A DNA stretch of 64,000 nucleotides from Halodesulfovibrio aestuarii DSM 17919 = ATCC 29578 (GTDB taxonomy: Bacteria; Desulfobacterota; Desulfovibrionia; Desulfovibrionales; Desulfovibrionaceae), in the NCBI RefSeq assembly GCF_000384815.1, contig NZ_ARQF01000021.1, forward strand, positions 744,001 to 808,000, written 5' to 3'. Numbering within the stretch: the first letter of the stretch is position 1; every line of letters starts with the position of its first letter. This document shows, piece by piece, positions 52,653 through 61,264 of the stretch. The translations under genes and the position numbers were made by a program. The notes below the pieces were generated by a model. That model was not told the origin of the DNA. It did not search any database and worked only from the letters and a program-made list of their open reading frames with translations.

Positions 52653-53102
52653 TCATTTTTTACGTTTCACGGTTTGTTTATAATAGTCTCCCACGGCCTC
52701 ATGCAAGGCGTTGGCTGCTAACCAAGCGCAATGCTGGTCATCAACAGGCAGACAGTCAGCCCCTCCCAAACCTTCAAGAACAGTCTCTCCCGTGATTGCA
52801 GCAAGGTCGTCACAAGGCTTGCCCACGGCCAGCTCCGCAGCCATGGACCCGCTGATCATGCTGGAACCGCAGCCGTCAGTAGCGAACCCGGCATCACAGA
52901 CTCTGTCGTCGTCAATATACAGGAATATTCGTATAGTCTCACCGCACCCCCCAGTGGATGCGCCCTCATAGTTAGCCTTGGCGGGTTTTCCCCGATGCGG
53001 CGGGTTGCGCCAACGCTCAAACCCCGCCTGCCCAAAGGCCTCAATGGTTTCGTTATTAATTTTACCCTGAAGTTCATTCACAATTTCATCAAAACTGGGC
53101 AC
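52653..53102 (-). CDS. NifU/IscU-like iron-sulfur scaffold protein
   Basis: 149 residues from a GTG start. The pattern STGGCGETIRIFLYIDDDRV, DGCGSSMISGSMAAELAVGK and QHCAWLAANALHEAV gives the three conserved cysteines of the IscU/NifU N-terminal fold with the GCGSS loop. An N-terminal GASTGGCG glycine run follows HRGKPAKANYE. Its family assembles 4Fe-4S or 2Fe-2S clusters for transfer to apo-proteins. It is not part of an isc operon here. Possibly supplies FeS clusters for the nearby hydrogenase and radical SAM enzymes (inference). Confidence 0.85.
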   Translation of the reverse strand: MPSFDEIVNELQGKINNETIEAFGQAGFERWRNPPHRGKPAKANYEGASTGGCGETIRIFLYIDDDRVCDAGFATDGCGSSMISGSMAAELAVGKPCDDLAAITGETVLEGLGGADCLPVDDQHCAWLAANALHEAVGDYYKQTVKRKK

Positions 53103-53268
53103 TTTCTCGTCCGTTTGTTAAAATGTTACACTCTGCCTCAAATTGAGTTCCTTGGCGAACTTTTAACACCCTGAGCTTTATTCTTCAATAACAATTGGTT
53201 ATCAGGTTATAAAGTATACTATGACCGGAGGAAATGTCTGATCCTACAACAAAAATGTCGACACCAAG

Positions 53269-54150
53269 TTAAGCCACAAGGTCATACTGTTCATTGCGAT
53301 ACTTAAAGGTGGCAGGGAAAAGCCAGTCATTACTCGAATGTTGCCGCCTTAGATTATAGTACGCCTCGATATAGTTAAATAGAGCCAATTCGGCTTCATG
53401 CTTGGTTTTAAATCTCCTGTGACGGATCAGCTGATTTTTGATTGTTTGAAAAAAAGACTCTGCTACTGCGTTGTCCCGGAAGTTCCCTTTCCGGCTCATG
53501 CTCTGAATGTAGCCGTGCTTTTTCAAGCACCTGCGGAAATCCTTGCTTGCATACTGTACGCCTCGGTCACTGTGGATCAGAATACCGGAAGAGGGTTTCC
53601 GTCGTGCCACAGTCTTCTTTAAAGCATGGATAACGGAATGCCGTTCTAACGAATCACTAAAATCCCACCCAACTACCATTCGGGAATACAGGTCGATGAG
53701 CACGGTCAGATAATGCCACTTTCGTCCAACCTTGATGTACGTAATATCAGTAACCCAAGCCATATCGGGAGCTGACGTAGTAAAATTGCGATCGAGCAGA
53801 TTAGGAGCAACAGGCTCCGTATATGCAGAATCTGTTGTAGGGATAAATTTCTTCGCATACTTACAGCGTAGTCTCAATGCTCGCATATGCTTGGCAACAC
53901 GAGCCTGACTAACACTCTGGAATAAAGGCTCATCACGCAATTCAGAGGTGAGCATAGGGCTTCCGATCATCCCATTATGTTCGTTGTATATTGCTATGGT
54001 CCGCTTGCGAAGTAGCGCATTTACCTGTTTTCGTTGTGACTCTGGACGCTTACATCACGCATAATATCCGCTCATGGAAATTTGTAGGGTCTGGCACATC
54101 TTCTTCATCGGAAACGTAGAGCGTTTTGACTTGACGAATTTGAATCTCAT
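53269..54150 (-). pseudogene. IS3-family orfB transposase with internal stop
   Basis: From ATG 54150 the frame reads MRFKFVKSKRSTFPMKKMCQ + TLQISMSGYYA, then TGA at 54057-54055, then CKRPESQRKQVNALLRKRT and continues to 53269. The stop replaces the Trp or similar residue that the family has there, so it is a nonsense mutation. The part after it keeps the integrase core: DMAWVTDITYIKVG (first Asp), LIDLYSRMVVGW (near the motif), ILIHSDRGVQYAS (second Asp) and NAVAESFFQTIKNQLI (Glu). A truncated protein of 233 residues could start at the internal ATG 53970. Confidence 0.88.
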
Positions 54151-54458
54151 TTCGATGTTCTGCTGAAGATGCCCAAAGCTTTTTTAAAATATCACGCTCC
54201 ATTTCAGCATCTTGGAGCCGTTTTCGAAGCTCTTTTATCTCTCGTTGCTCTTCTGTTAAAGCCCTCTTTTCCACGATCTGGAAATGCGATTTCTTTGTGT
54301 GCTGTCAGCTCCCTACGCCAACGATAGAGCAGACCCTTAGGAATCTCCAAACTCTCTGCTACACCTGCGACAGTTCGACCTTCTTCATCACAGAGCAGAA
54401 CAGTATTCTTTTTGAACTCAGCATCATATGATCTACGCATTCGGACACTCATCTCCAT
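54147..54458 (-). pseudogene. IS3-family orfA with two compensating frameshifts
   Basis: The HTH start, RRSYDAEFKKNTVLLCDEEG + RTVAGVAESLEIPKGLLYRW, is in one frame. A base too many in a G-run (54262-54264) shifts it, so the leucine-zipper segment (ALTEEQREIKELRKRLQDAE) is read in another frame. A missing A in the run at 54180-54185 restores the first frame for the end KALGIFSRTSK and the TGA overlapping the orfB start. The two changes cancel in length but scramble about 28 residues. Confidence 0.85.
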
Positions 54459-54518
54459 CTCCTCTTTAATTCAGGATAATGGCTTAACTATGTGTCCACA
54501 AGTTTGTAACAGGATCAG

Positions 54519-54995
54519 GCAGTACTCATAACGGCTCATTGTGCCGGCTATCGGCTCAACCTCACTCGTTCAGAACCCTTAGGCTTGTACAAAATAGTTT
54601 CTGAAGCACCTAGTCGCGGGGATTTAGCAAGCTTCTGCTTCTCTCCGGAGAATGAATACAAAGATCTTACAGCTGACCGTAATTACCTTGGCACAAGTCT
54701 ACTTTGCCCTTCCGGCCAGAAGCCTCTTTTAAAGGAAGTTGTTGGCGTGGACGGCGATTCACTCACAGTCAAATTCAGCTCGATGAAGGTGAACGACACC
54801 ATTTTCATACTGACGAGCCGGGCTCACGACAGCAACGGGCGCAAACTGCCACACGAATTACGCTCAGGCACCATTCCTGGAAGCAAAGCACTCCTACTTT
54901 CTACACATCACAAAAACAGTTTTGACAGCAGATATTTTGGACTTGTGGATGTAATGGCGCTCCGCAAAGTCATCCCCGTTTTCACCTTTAACTAA
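54519..54995 (+). pseudogene. 5'-truncated TraF-like conjugative signal peptidase
   Basis: The frame is open from the IS end. It reads ...LITAHCAGYRLNLTRSEPLG + LYKIVSEAPSRGD, then GQKPLLKEVVGVDGDSLTVK and ends MALRKVIPVFTFN. This matches S26 TraF peptidases: SEPLGLY carries the catalytic Ser and PLLKEV the Lys. No ATG, GTG or TTG starts the frame before TTG 54585, which lies past the serine, so the insertion removed the start and first residues. TraF normally matures the pilin in IncP-like conjugation. A shortened product of 136 residues without the serine is the only one possible unless the IS supplies expression. Confidence 0.82.
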
Positions 54996-55007
54996 CAGGA
55001 GTCAATC

Positions 55008-55220
55008 ATGACCATTACCACCAAAGAGTACTTACAAGAAGCCGCGCTACAAGCCGACGCAGACGCAACTGAACTTGCTGAATTCAATGAAGGTGTTCCG
55101 GTTGATCCGGATGTAGCCGACCACATGAGTGCATTTGAAGAAGTCGCTTTGCGTTTCAAGGATCTTGATAAGCCGCTTAATCGCGAGTTGCTGGAAAAAA
55201 CCCTCAAAGAAATGAGGTAA
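55008..55220 (+). CDS. small protein of conjugative module
   Basis: 70 residues, with AGGAG before the ATG. Acidic and helical (YLQEAALQADADATELAEFN and FKDLDKPLNRELLEKTLKEM). It begins 12 bases after the traF-like stop and ends 6 bases before the TraC-like gene, so the three are one transcription unit. I do not recognise the family. Confidence 0.6.
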   Translation: MTITTKEYLQEAALQADADATELAEFNEGVPVDPDVADHMSAFEEVALRFKDLDKPLNRELLEKTLKEMR

Positions 55221-55226
55221 ACACGT

Positions 55227-57338
55227 ATGAAAGCCCAAAGGAAACCATTTCATCAGGAATTTGCAGAACAGATTATCGACGACTTGAAAAACGGCACAGC
55301 GCCTTGGCAAAAGCCGTGGAAGGCAGGCGAATTCCACCCACCGTTCAATCCAATCTCTGGCACCATCTACAGTGGCGTTAACTTCGTATCACTTGCTCGC
55401 GAGGGCATGGATGATCCGCGATTCGTTACCTTCAACCAAGCCAAAAAGGAAGATTGGCGTATCAAAAAAGGTTCTAAGTCCCGACCTGTGGTCTTCTGGC
55501 AGTTTACTAAAGAAGAAAATGTCCTCGATGACAACGGCAAGCCTGTTTTAGGCGACGACGGCAAACCTAAAAAAGAGGAACTCCGACTTGAGCGCCCTAT
55601 TCTGCGCTTTGCCAGCGTATTCCACGCGACACAAGTTGAAGGAATGCCAGAATGGAAGGGACGGGATGTTAGCTGGAATCCACACGAACGCAGTGAAGCG
55701 ATTCTCGAAGGCTCCGGCGCATCTATTACCCACGATCAGCGCGACCGCGCATTCTTTTCTTACACTTGGGATCAAATCAAACTCCCACCTAAAGACAAGT
55801 TCGAAGATCAGAACAAATACTACGCGACCGCGCTCCATGAACTTGGCCATTGGACCGGTCATGAAAAGCGTTGGAACGGCAACGAGCGCACCTTCGGCCC
55901 GAAAGGAACGCAGGAATACGCACGAGAAGAATTGAACGCCGAAATCGGAAGCTGGATGACCGCTATGGAACTCGGCCTCGAGTACGATCGTGGCCAACAC
56001 CTCTCCTACGTAGACAGCTGGATTCAGGCCCTTGAGAAAGATCCATACGAGATTATGCGTGCTTGCCAGACCGCTGAGCGCATCAAAGGCCACATGCTCG
56101 GCTTTGAAAAAGGTATCAAGATGGAAGATCAGAAAGAAGAAAAGATAGCTAAGGAGAGGTCCAAAGGGGAGCGTGAGCACGATCGAACTCCAGCGCAGCC
56201 AGCTATAAATAAAACGTTCCTTGCCGTTCCATTTTCACAAAAAGACGCTGCCAAAAAACTCGGTGCAAAATGGGATGGTCGTAAGAAGAGTTGGTACGCT
56301 CCGGAAGGTGCTGACATGTCCGGCCTGAATCAATGGCTGCCGAAAGAAAACCATCAAGAGAGCAAGCCGCACATGGCTCCAGAGCAAGAGTTTGCTCAAG
56401 CACTGCGTGAGGCTGGCCTGATCGTGGAAGGCTTGCCCATTATGGACGGAAAGCTCCAACGTGTTCGAGTTGAAGGCGGCCGTCAGAACGCCAAGGACGG
56501 CACTTACACTGGCTATTTAGATGGTCGCCCTGCCGGATTTATCGAGAATCATAAAACAGGTTTTCGAACTAACTGGAAGGCTAACGGGCACAAGCTTTCT
56601 CCTGAAGCAATGGCCGAAATTAAAGCAAATGCTGCAATCCGGCATGAAGCTCGCGAGCTGGAACGAAAAGAAGAACAAGATCGTGCTGCTAGACGCGCCT
56701 ATGTTAAATGGAAAAATGCCAAGGGTTGGGCACCGGATGATCAGCAATACCTTCAGAAAAAAGGTGTGAAGAGCCACGGAACCAAGATTGATATGCATGG
56801 AAATTTGCTTATCCCGGGACGCGACTCCGGCGGCCGCATACAAACCATGCAGACCATTACAACGGATGGAAAATTGTTCGAGTCCGGAGCCAAGAAACAA
56901 GGCGCGTTTCACCTCATTTCGCACTATTCAAGCACAAACTTGAAACAGCCAATTCTTATTGCTGAAGGCTACGCAACGGCTGCGAGCATTCATGAGGCAA
57001 CACATAAGCCTGTAGCGGTCGCATTTGATGCTGGAAACCTTGAACCGGTGGCAAAAGAGCTGAAAAAAGTGTTTCCAGATGCTCCGTTTGTTTTTGTTGC
57101 TGACGATGATCACACCCAGAAAAACAATCCTGGCATCACAAAGGCCCACGCAGCAGCACGAGCCGTTGATGGCGCTGTCCTTGAGCCAAAGCTTACTGAG
57201 GCTGAAAAAGCAAAGGGGCTAACGGATTACAACGACATTCATCAAGAGCGCGGACTTGACGCACTCAAAGTTGAACTGAACGTCGGCATTCGCAAAGCGC
57301 TTAGCAAAAAACAAAGCCACGAGCTGGTTCCTCAGTAA
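55227..57338 (+). CDS. TraC-like primase with ArdC and metallopeptidase-like domains
   Basis: 703 residues. N-terminal ArdC/DUF1738 ssDNA-binding domain (about 8-145; FHQEFAEQIIDDLKNGTAPW + QKPW). The metallopeptidase-like polyvalent domain has HELGHWTGH at 204-212 and EELNAEIGSWM. A DUF5710-type piece (AVPFSQKDAAKKLGAKWDGR + KKSWYAPEG) lies about 328-372. The C-terminal half has the Toprim primase core: LIPGRDSGGRIQTMQTI, PILIAEGYATAASIHEATHK and FVFVADDDH. The order matches RP4-TraC-like plasmid primases, which make primers and protect entering ssDNA. Full length. Confidence 0.87.
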   Translation: MKAQRKPFHQEFAEQIIDDLKNGTAPWQKPWKAGEFHPPFNPISGTIYSGVNFVSLAREGMDDPRFVTFNQAKKEDWRIKKGSKSRPVVFWQFTKEENVLDDNGKPVLGDDGKPKKEELRLERPILRFASVFHATQVEGMPEWKGRDVSWNPHERSEAILEGSGASITHDQRDRAFFSYTWDQIKLPPKDKFEDQNKYYATALHELGHWTGHEKRWNGNERTFGPKGTQEYAREELNAEIGSWMTAMELGLEYDRGQHLSYVDSWIQALEKDPYEIMRACQTAERIKGHMLGFEKGIKMEDQKEEKIAKERSKGEREHDRTPAQPAINKTFLAVPFSQKDAAKKLGAKWDGRKKSWYAPEGADMSGLNQWLPKENHQESKPHMAPEQEFAQALREAGLIVEGLPIMDGKLQRVRVEGGRQNAKDGTYTGYLDGRPAGFIENHKTGFRTNWKANGHKLSPEAMAEIKANAAIRHEARELERKEEQDRAARRAYVKWKNAKGWAPDDQQYLQKKGVKSHGTKIDMHGNLLIPGRDSGGRIQTMQTITTDGKLFESGAKKQGAFHLISHYSSTNLKQPILIAEGYATAASIHEATHKPVAVAFDAGNLEPVAKELKKVFPDAPFVFVADDDHTQKNNPGITKAHAAARAVDGAVLEPKLTEAEKAKGLTDYNDIHQERGLDALKVELNVGIRKALSKKQSHELVPQ

Positions 57339-57415
57339 TAAACATGCGTCTCGTCTGCTTAGGCGGGACGCCCTTCCCACCAGCATCTTCCCATCAAATT
57401 TCATAGGACAAACAT

Positions 57416-59512
57416 ATGCGACTATTCATAGCTGAAAAACCGTCTTTAGGCCGCGCTATTGCAGAAGGACTCGGCAATGGCAAAAAGTACGAAGGCTACA
57501 TCACGTGCGGAAACGACACCGTAACTTGGTGCTTTGGACATTTGCTCGAGCTGGCTAATCCAGACCACTACGACCCAGCTTTAAAGAAATGGGATGCTAA
57601 AGCGCTCCCGATCATTCCTGATGAATGGAAGCTCCTCCCCCGTAAGGGCGTTGCAAAACAGCTCAATGCCATCAAAAAACTGTTGAAGAAAGCTGACGTT
57701 GTAGTCAACGCCGGTGATCCGGATCGCGAAGGTCAGCTACTCGTTGATGAAGTGCTTAAACACTTTAATTACTCTGGCGACACGCAGCGCATATGGCTTG
57801 CATCCCTTGATGAAAAATCTGTTGCAACGGCGCTCAGCTCTCTGAAGAACAACAAAGACTATGCCACACTCTCACAAGCAGCACTTGCCCGTTCCAGAGC
57901 CGACTGGCTGACAGGAATCAACGCAACTCGTGCAATGACTTTGCTTGGCCGATCTAAAGGAATGCAAGGCGTGTTGTCTCTTGGCCGAGTGCAAACTCCG
58001 ACGCTAAACTTAATCGTCACACGCGACAGAACGATCGCTAGTTTTAAGCCGCAAAAATACGCAGTCGTGCAAGCTGCGCTGAATCATGAAAAGGGATCTT
58101 TTAAAGCGCAACTCCAGCCCTCAGAAGACATGACAGGCCTAGATGAAGAAGGCCGTCTCATTGATACCGCAAAAGCTGAGGCAATTACAAAAGAGGCGAC
58201 GAACCAGACAGGAACGATTGTTGAAGCTACTTCACAGAAAAAGACCATTCATCCCCCTCTGCCTCATTGCCTATCCTCTCTGCAGAAGGCAGCTTCGGCA
58301 AAGTTCGGCATGTCGGCCAAAGAAGTCTTAGACATCGCGCAGCGTCTCTACGAGAAAAAGCTGACAACTTACCCACGCTCAGATTGCCGTTACCTTCCGG
58401 AAGAACAATTCGACGATGCTACACGCATCCTAAAGGCGCTCTCTTCAACTCCAGTATTTAAAGCAGCAAATCCAGAGTTAAAATCAAAAGCCTGGAACAC
58501 AAAAAAGATCACAGCCCACCACGGCATTATCCCGACTGGACAAACGCCAGCGAACCTTCCTGCAGAAGAAGCAAAGCTGTTCGAGCTGATCAGCACGACC
58601 TACGCCCTCCAGTTCCATCTGCCACGTACATATGAGGCAAAAAAGATTGTTTCCGAGATTGCTGGTTATCTCTGGTCAACAACCGGCCAAACAACACTTG
58701 AGACTGGCTGGATGAAGTTCGACAAGCAACCTGAAGAACAACCGTTGCCGGCCGTGGAAAAAGACGATGCTGTCTCCTGCGTTGAGTCAAAAGTGGAGCT
58801 TAAACAAACAAAGCCCCCTGCAAAATTCACAGAGGGCACACTGATCATGGCGATGGCCAGTATTCACCGTTTCATTGATGACGCTGAAGCAAAAAAAACT
58901 CTGAAAGAAAACGAAGGGATCGGCACCGAAGCCACACGCGCCGGCATCATCGAGACTCTAAAACAGCGTGGCTACATCAAAGCAGATAAGAAAAATCTTG
59001 TTTCGACCGAACTCGGCCAGAACATCATCGCCCTAACTCCGGAACAATTGAAGGACCCGATTACAACAGCGCTATGGGAATCTCGCCTAAGCGCGATCGC
59101 AGCCGGCACTGAACAGTTCGACACATTTATGTCCGATCAAGTGCACTTACTGCCAACCCTCATAACCCCAATCACTGAATCAGCCGGCACTGGCCTACAA
59201 GGTCACTCCTGCCCAGAATGCGGCAAAGCTCTGCGCCGACTTCCTTCAAAAAAGGATAAAGACAAATTCTTCTGGGCCTGCTTCGAACACGACAAACCTG
59301 TCTTTCTTCCAGACGTAAAAAGAAAGCCTGGAACAAAACAGCCAAAGCAACAACTACCTCAAGCCCCCTGCCCCGAAGAAGGCTGCGACAAAATGATGCG
59401 CCGTTTTGAATCAAAGAAACACAAAGGCAAGTTCTTCTGGGTCTGCGAAAACAAAGAGCACCCGCTAAGAAGCGACGATGGGGGAAGACCTGGTATGGAT
59501 TTTAGGAGGTAG
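57416..59512 (+). CDS. topB: DNA topoisomerase III (plasmid/ICE type)
   Basis: 698 residues. Type IA topoisomerase: Toprim start MRLFIAEKPSLGRAIAEGLG with DPDREGQ, the SLGRVQTPTL motif, the active-site Tyr in TTYPRSDCRYLPEEQ and GIGTEATRAGIIETL. Two C-terminal zinc-ribbon-like segments (CPECGKALRRLPSKKDKD and CPEEGCDKMMRRFESK) match the plasmid TopB/TraE type. It directly follows the TraC-like gene, as on IncP-like and ICE backbones. Helps resolve transferred or replicated DNA. Confidence 0.9.
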   Translation: MRLFIAEKPSLGRAIAEGLGNGKKYEGYITCGNDTVTWCFGHLLELANPDHYDPALKKWDAKALPIIPDEWKLLPRKGVAKQLNAIKKLLKKADVVVNAGDPDREGQLLVDEVLKHFNYSGDTQRIWLASLDEKSVATALSSLKNNKDYATLSQAALARSRADWLTGINATRAMTLLGRSKGMQGVLSLGRVQTPTLNLIVTRDRTIASFKPQKYAVVQAALNHEKGSFKAQLQPSEDMTGLDEEGRLIDTAKAEAITKEATNQTGTIVEATSQKKTIHPPLPHCLSSLQKAASAKFGMSAKEVLDIAQRLYEKKLTTYPRSDCRYLPEEQFDDATRILKALSSTPVFKAANPELKSKAWNTKKITAHHGIIPTGQTPANLPAEEAKLFELISTTYALQFHLPRTYEAKKIVSEIAGYLWSTTGQTTLETGWMKFDKQPEEQPLPAVEKDDAVSCVESKVELKQTKPPAKFTEGTLIMAMASIHRFIDDAEAKKTLKENEGIGTEATRAGIIETLKQRGYIKADKKNLVSTELGQNIIALTPEQLKDPITTALWESRLSAIAAGTEQFDTFMSDQVHLLPTLITPITESAGTGLQGHSCPECGKALRRLPSKKDKDKFFWACFEHDKPVFLPDVKRKPGTKQPKQQLPQAPCPEEGCDKMMRRFESKKHKGKFFWVCENKEHPLRSDDGGRPGMDFRR

Positions 59513-59514
59513 TT

Positions 59515-60423
59515 ATGAAAAAGAATGAATATGTCATGGTTGAAGAATGGGATGCCAAAAATCAATCTCTTACCGAAGCATTTCAACAGTATTCACAAGA
59601 AATTGGTTTGATCAACACGAAATACATAATCAGCTCTCATCGAGCCGAAGATAAAAACCATATAGTTATTTATGGAAAATGCGATTCCAAACAGCCAGAA
59701 GGCACAGTCCACCTTTTTCTTTCAACAGCATTTACAGATGACGACGCCCCACCGGTTTTAGCGGATCTAGGGAAAAGTGGAATTGAACATGTTACGCTAA
59801 AAGAAGAAAGTGCAAAGAAATTTCATAGTGACCCGTTAGGGGTGGTGCAGGAACTTCAAAAAAACATAATTTCCCCCATCACGGAAGAATTTATTGCTTT
59901 TTGCAAACCTCTATTTAAAACAGTCTCTTTACGTTACACCAAGGGTGGTACTCACGACCTTCTGTTGTGGTCAAATGACTCAATAGACGAACCCACAGGA
60001 TGCATAACTTTTGAAGAAAGTACACCAGAATGGAATTTTATCTGGTTTGAAGAAGATATTACACCATTAAATCGTGACTTAAATCTTGCTCAGAAAGTCA
60101 TCTTGAATGGCCTAAAAAAGAGAGCACAAAACCGAAAAAAAGTGATTTCTTTTCTCACAAGATGTGCTGCTGAATGCTTTTATGAAGAAAGTCAGGGACA
60201 GTTCCTCGGACATAAGCAAAAATACCCAGATAACGCTTATGTCTTTAAAAATCCCAAAAAAGAAGCAGCAATTTTTTTAAATTTAGCTGTTGGTGTTCTT
60301 AGAAGGCACGGAACCAAGTCAACCATTAGATTTAAAAAAGACCCTAAAGACTTTCGTGAACTACTTAAGAGAGTTGAAGAAATTAATACTGCTGCGGAAA
60401 ATCTTTATAAAAAGCAATGGTAA
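59515..60423 (+). CDS. unknown protein after topoisomerase III
   Basis: 302 residues, with a perfect AGGAGGT site overlapping the topB stop. Soluble; the middle is beta-rich (GTVHLFLSTAFTDDDAPPVL) and the end helical (RTCAAECFYEESQG-like, RRHGTKSTIRFKKDPKDFRE). The coding region is clearly more AT-rich than the neighbouring tra genes, so it may be a later addition. No family recognised. Because it lies just ahead of the defence genes it might be accessory to them, but nothing shows this. Confidence 0.55.
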   Translation: MKKNEYVMVEEWDAKNQSLTEAFQQYSQEIGLINTKYIISSHRAEDKNHIVIYGKCDSKQPEGTVHLFLSTAFTDDDAPPVLADLGKSGIEHVTLKEESAKKFHSDPLGVVQELQKNIISPITEEFIAFCKPLFKTVSLRYTKGGTHDLLLWSNDSIDEPTGCITFEESTPEWNFIWFEEDITPLNRDLNLAQKVILNGLKKRAQNRKKVISFLTRCAAECFYEESQGQFLGHKQKYPDNAYVFKNPKKEAAIFLNLAVGVLRRHGTKSTIRFKKDPKDFRELLKRVEEINTAAENLYKKQW

Positions 60424-60428
60424 CGACT

Positions 60429-60614
60429 ATGAGAATTGAAATGATAGAACTTTCATGCGTTGGATTTCTCATATAGTTTCTCGAAGACCATCCAGATAAT
60501 CATACTATAGAATTAGATGGTTCTGAGTCAGAAGGAGTTACACTAGAGGATCTCTTTTGCCTTGGTGTGGTAATAAAGCGAAAAAACTGTTATTTGCATT
60601 GGATCCATTCATTC
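60429..60614 (+). pseudogene. possible small gene with an in-frame stop
   Basis: From ATG 60429 the frame reads MRIEMIELSCVGFLI, then TAG at 60474-60476, then FLEDHPDNHTIELDGSESEG + VTLEDLFCLGVVIKRKNCYL. The part after the stop has good protein character, so a small gene may have been broken by a nonsense change. It could also be chance. It overlaps the end of the HEPN-like gene on the other strand. Confidence 0.28.
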
Positions 60615-61061
60615 TTAAGAGGCGTTATGGACCACATGATCAACAAGGGATACCGCAAGAGCTCGAATACTTGCGGTATCCATTCGGACATGCCAGTTAG
60701 TCTGTCCAATCGGTCCATCTTTTAGCTCAAACCCTTCAATATCATTTTGAGTCCCGTATGCTTCTATGTTGCAATGTGAAATTGCATTTCTAAACCGACG
60801 AAGAAATTGCCGGAGTGTTGCATTTGAGCCTTCCTCATCTTGCAGTGTATCAAAGGCAATATCTACATTGAAATCTTCTATTGTTCCCGAAGGAGCATGG
60901 CGCCCCTCTTTGATGAAGACAACCATACCAAGGCATGAATTAATGAGCTGAGTTACATTAAAGACACTGTCCTCCCCTCTACCCCTAGCAGCATCAATGA
61001 AAACAAGGTTAGCTTTCGTTCGTAGTGCAAAATCTCGATGAAGTTCGTTATAAAGTCCCAT
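60615..61061 (-). CDS. HEPN-like protein (putative RNase)
   Basis: 148 residues, with GGGAGAATTAG before the ATG. The motif FRNAISHCNIEAYG gives the RxxxxH (RNAISH) catalytic pattern of HEPN ribonucleases of the pEK499_p136-like group, which are often in defence islands. The rest is helical at the start (NELHRDFALRTKANLVFIDA) with a mixed C-terminal half (GFELKDGPIGQTNW). No antitoxin-like partner is visible beside it. It lies next to and in the same direction as the DptH-like gene but 200 bases beyond it. Confidence 0.6.
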   Translation of the reverse strand: MGLYNELHRDFALRTKANLVFIDAARGRGEDSVFNVTQLINSCLGMVVFIKEGRHAPSGTIEDFNVDIAFDTLQDEEGSNATLRQFLRRFRNAISHCNIEAYGTQNDIEGFELKDGPIGQTNWHVRMDTASIRALAVSLVDHVVHNAS

Positions 61062-61213
61062 CTAATTCTCCCGAATCTGCTCGTAAGCATCTCAGTTATA
61101 TCCTTCACATTAGCCAGCAACTTATTAACATCAAAAGATCACTCAAAAAAGGGATAGATTGTTGCTAATATGAATACAAATTAACCAACACCTGTGAACT
61201 TCATTTTTGCTAC

Positions 61214-61256
61214 AAACACAATGTCCCTACCAATATTCGGAAGGGACATTGTGTTT
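61214..61256. terminator. 15-base perfect hairpin after the DptH-like gene
   Basis: AAACACAATGTCCCT (61214-61228) pairs exactly with AGGGACATTGTGTTT (61242-61256). It lies eight bases beyond the stop of the DptH-like gene; the A-rich arm and the following TTTG give a weak U-tract on that strand. Confidence 0.75.
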
Positions 61257-61264
61257 AGTTCAAT

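Larger units (their letters stand above)
53239..54517 (-). mobile_element. decayed IS3-family insertion sequence (IS150-like group)
   Basis: Terminal inverted repeats: 53239 starts TGATCCTACAACAAAAATGT and the other end, read inward from 54517, starts TGATCCTGTTACAAACTTGT; the 38-base ends match imperfectly and both end in AGTTAAGCCA. The element is about 1.28 kb. It carries overlapping orfA and orfB with three inactivating changes. No matching short target duplication is visible (left flank ...ATGTC, right flank GGCAG...). It lies exactly at the border between the NifU-like gene and the conjugation module. Confidence 0.9.

Noticed and set aside
54050-54274. Separate small gene between the two IS transposase parts
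   Set aside because: It is the frameshifted middle of orfA (leucine-zipper segment) plus out-of-frame sequence.
55548-56180. Minus-strand 210-codon frame inside the TraC-like gene
   Set aside because: Shadow of a long coding region with recognised domains; no ribosome site or family pattern.
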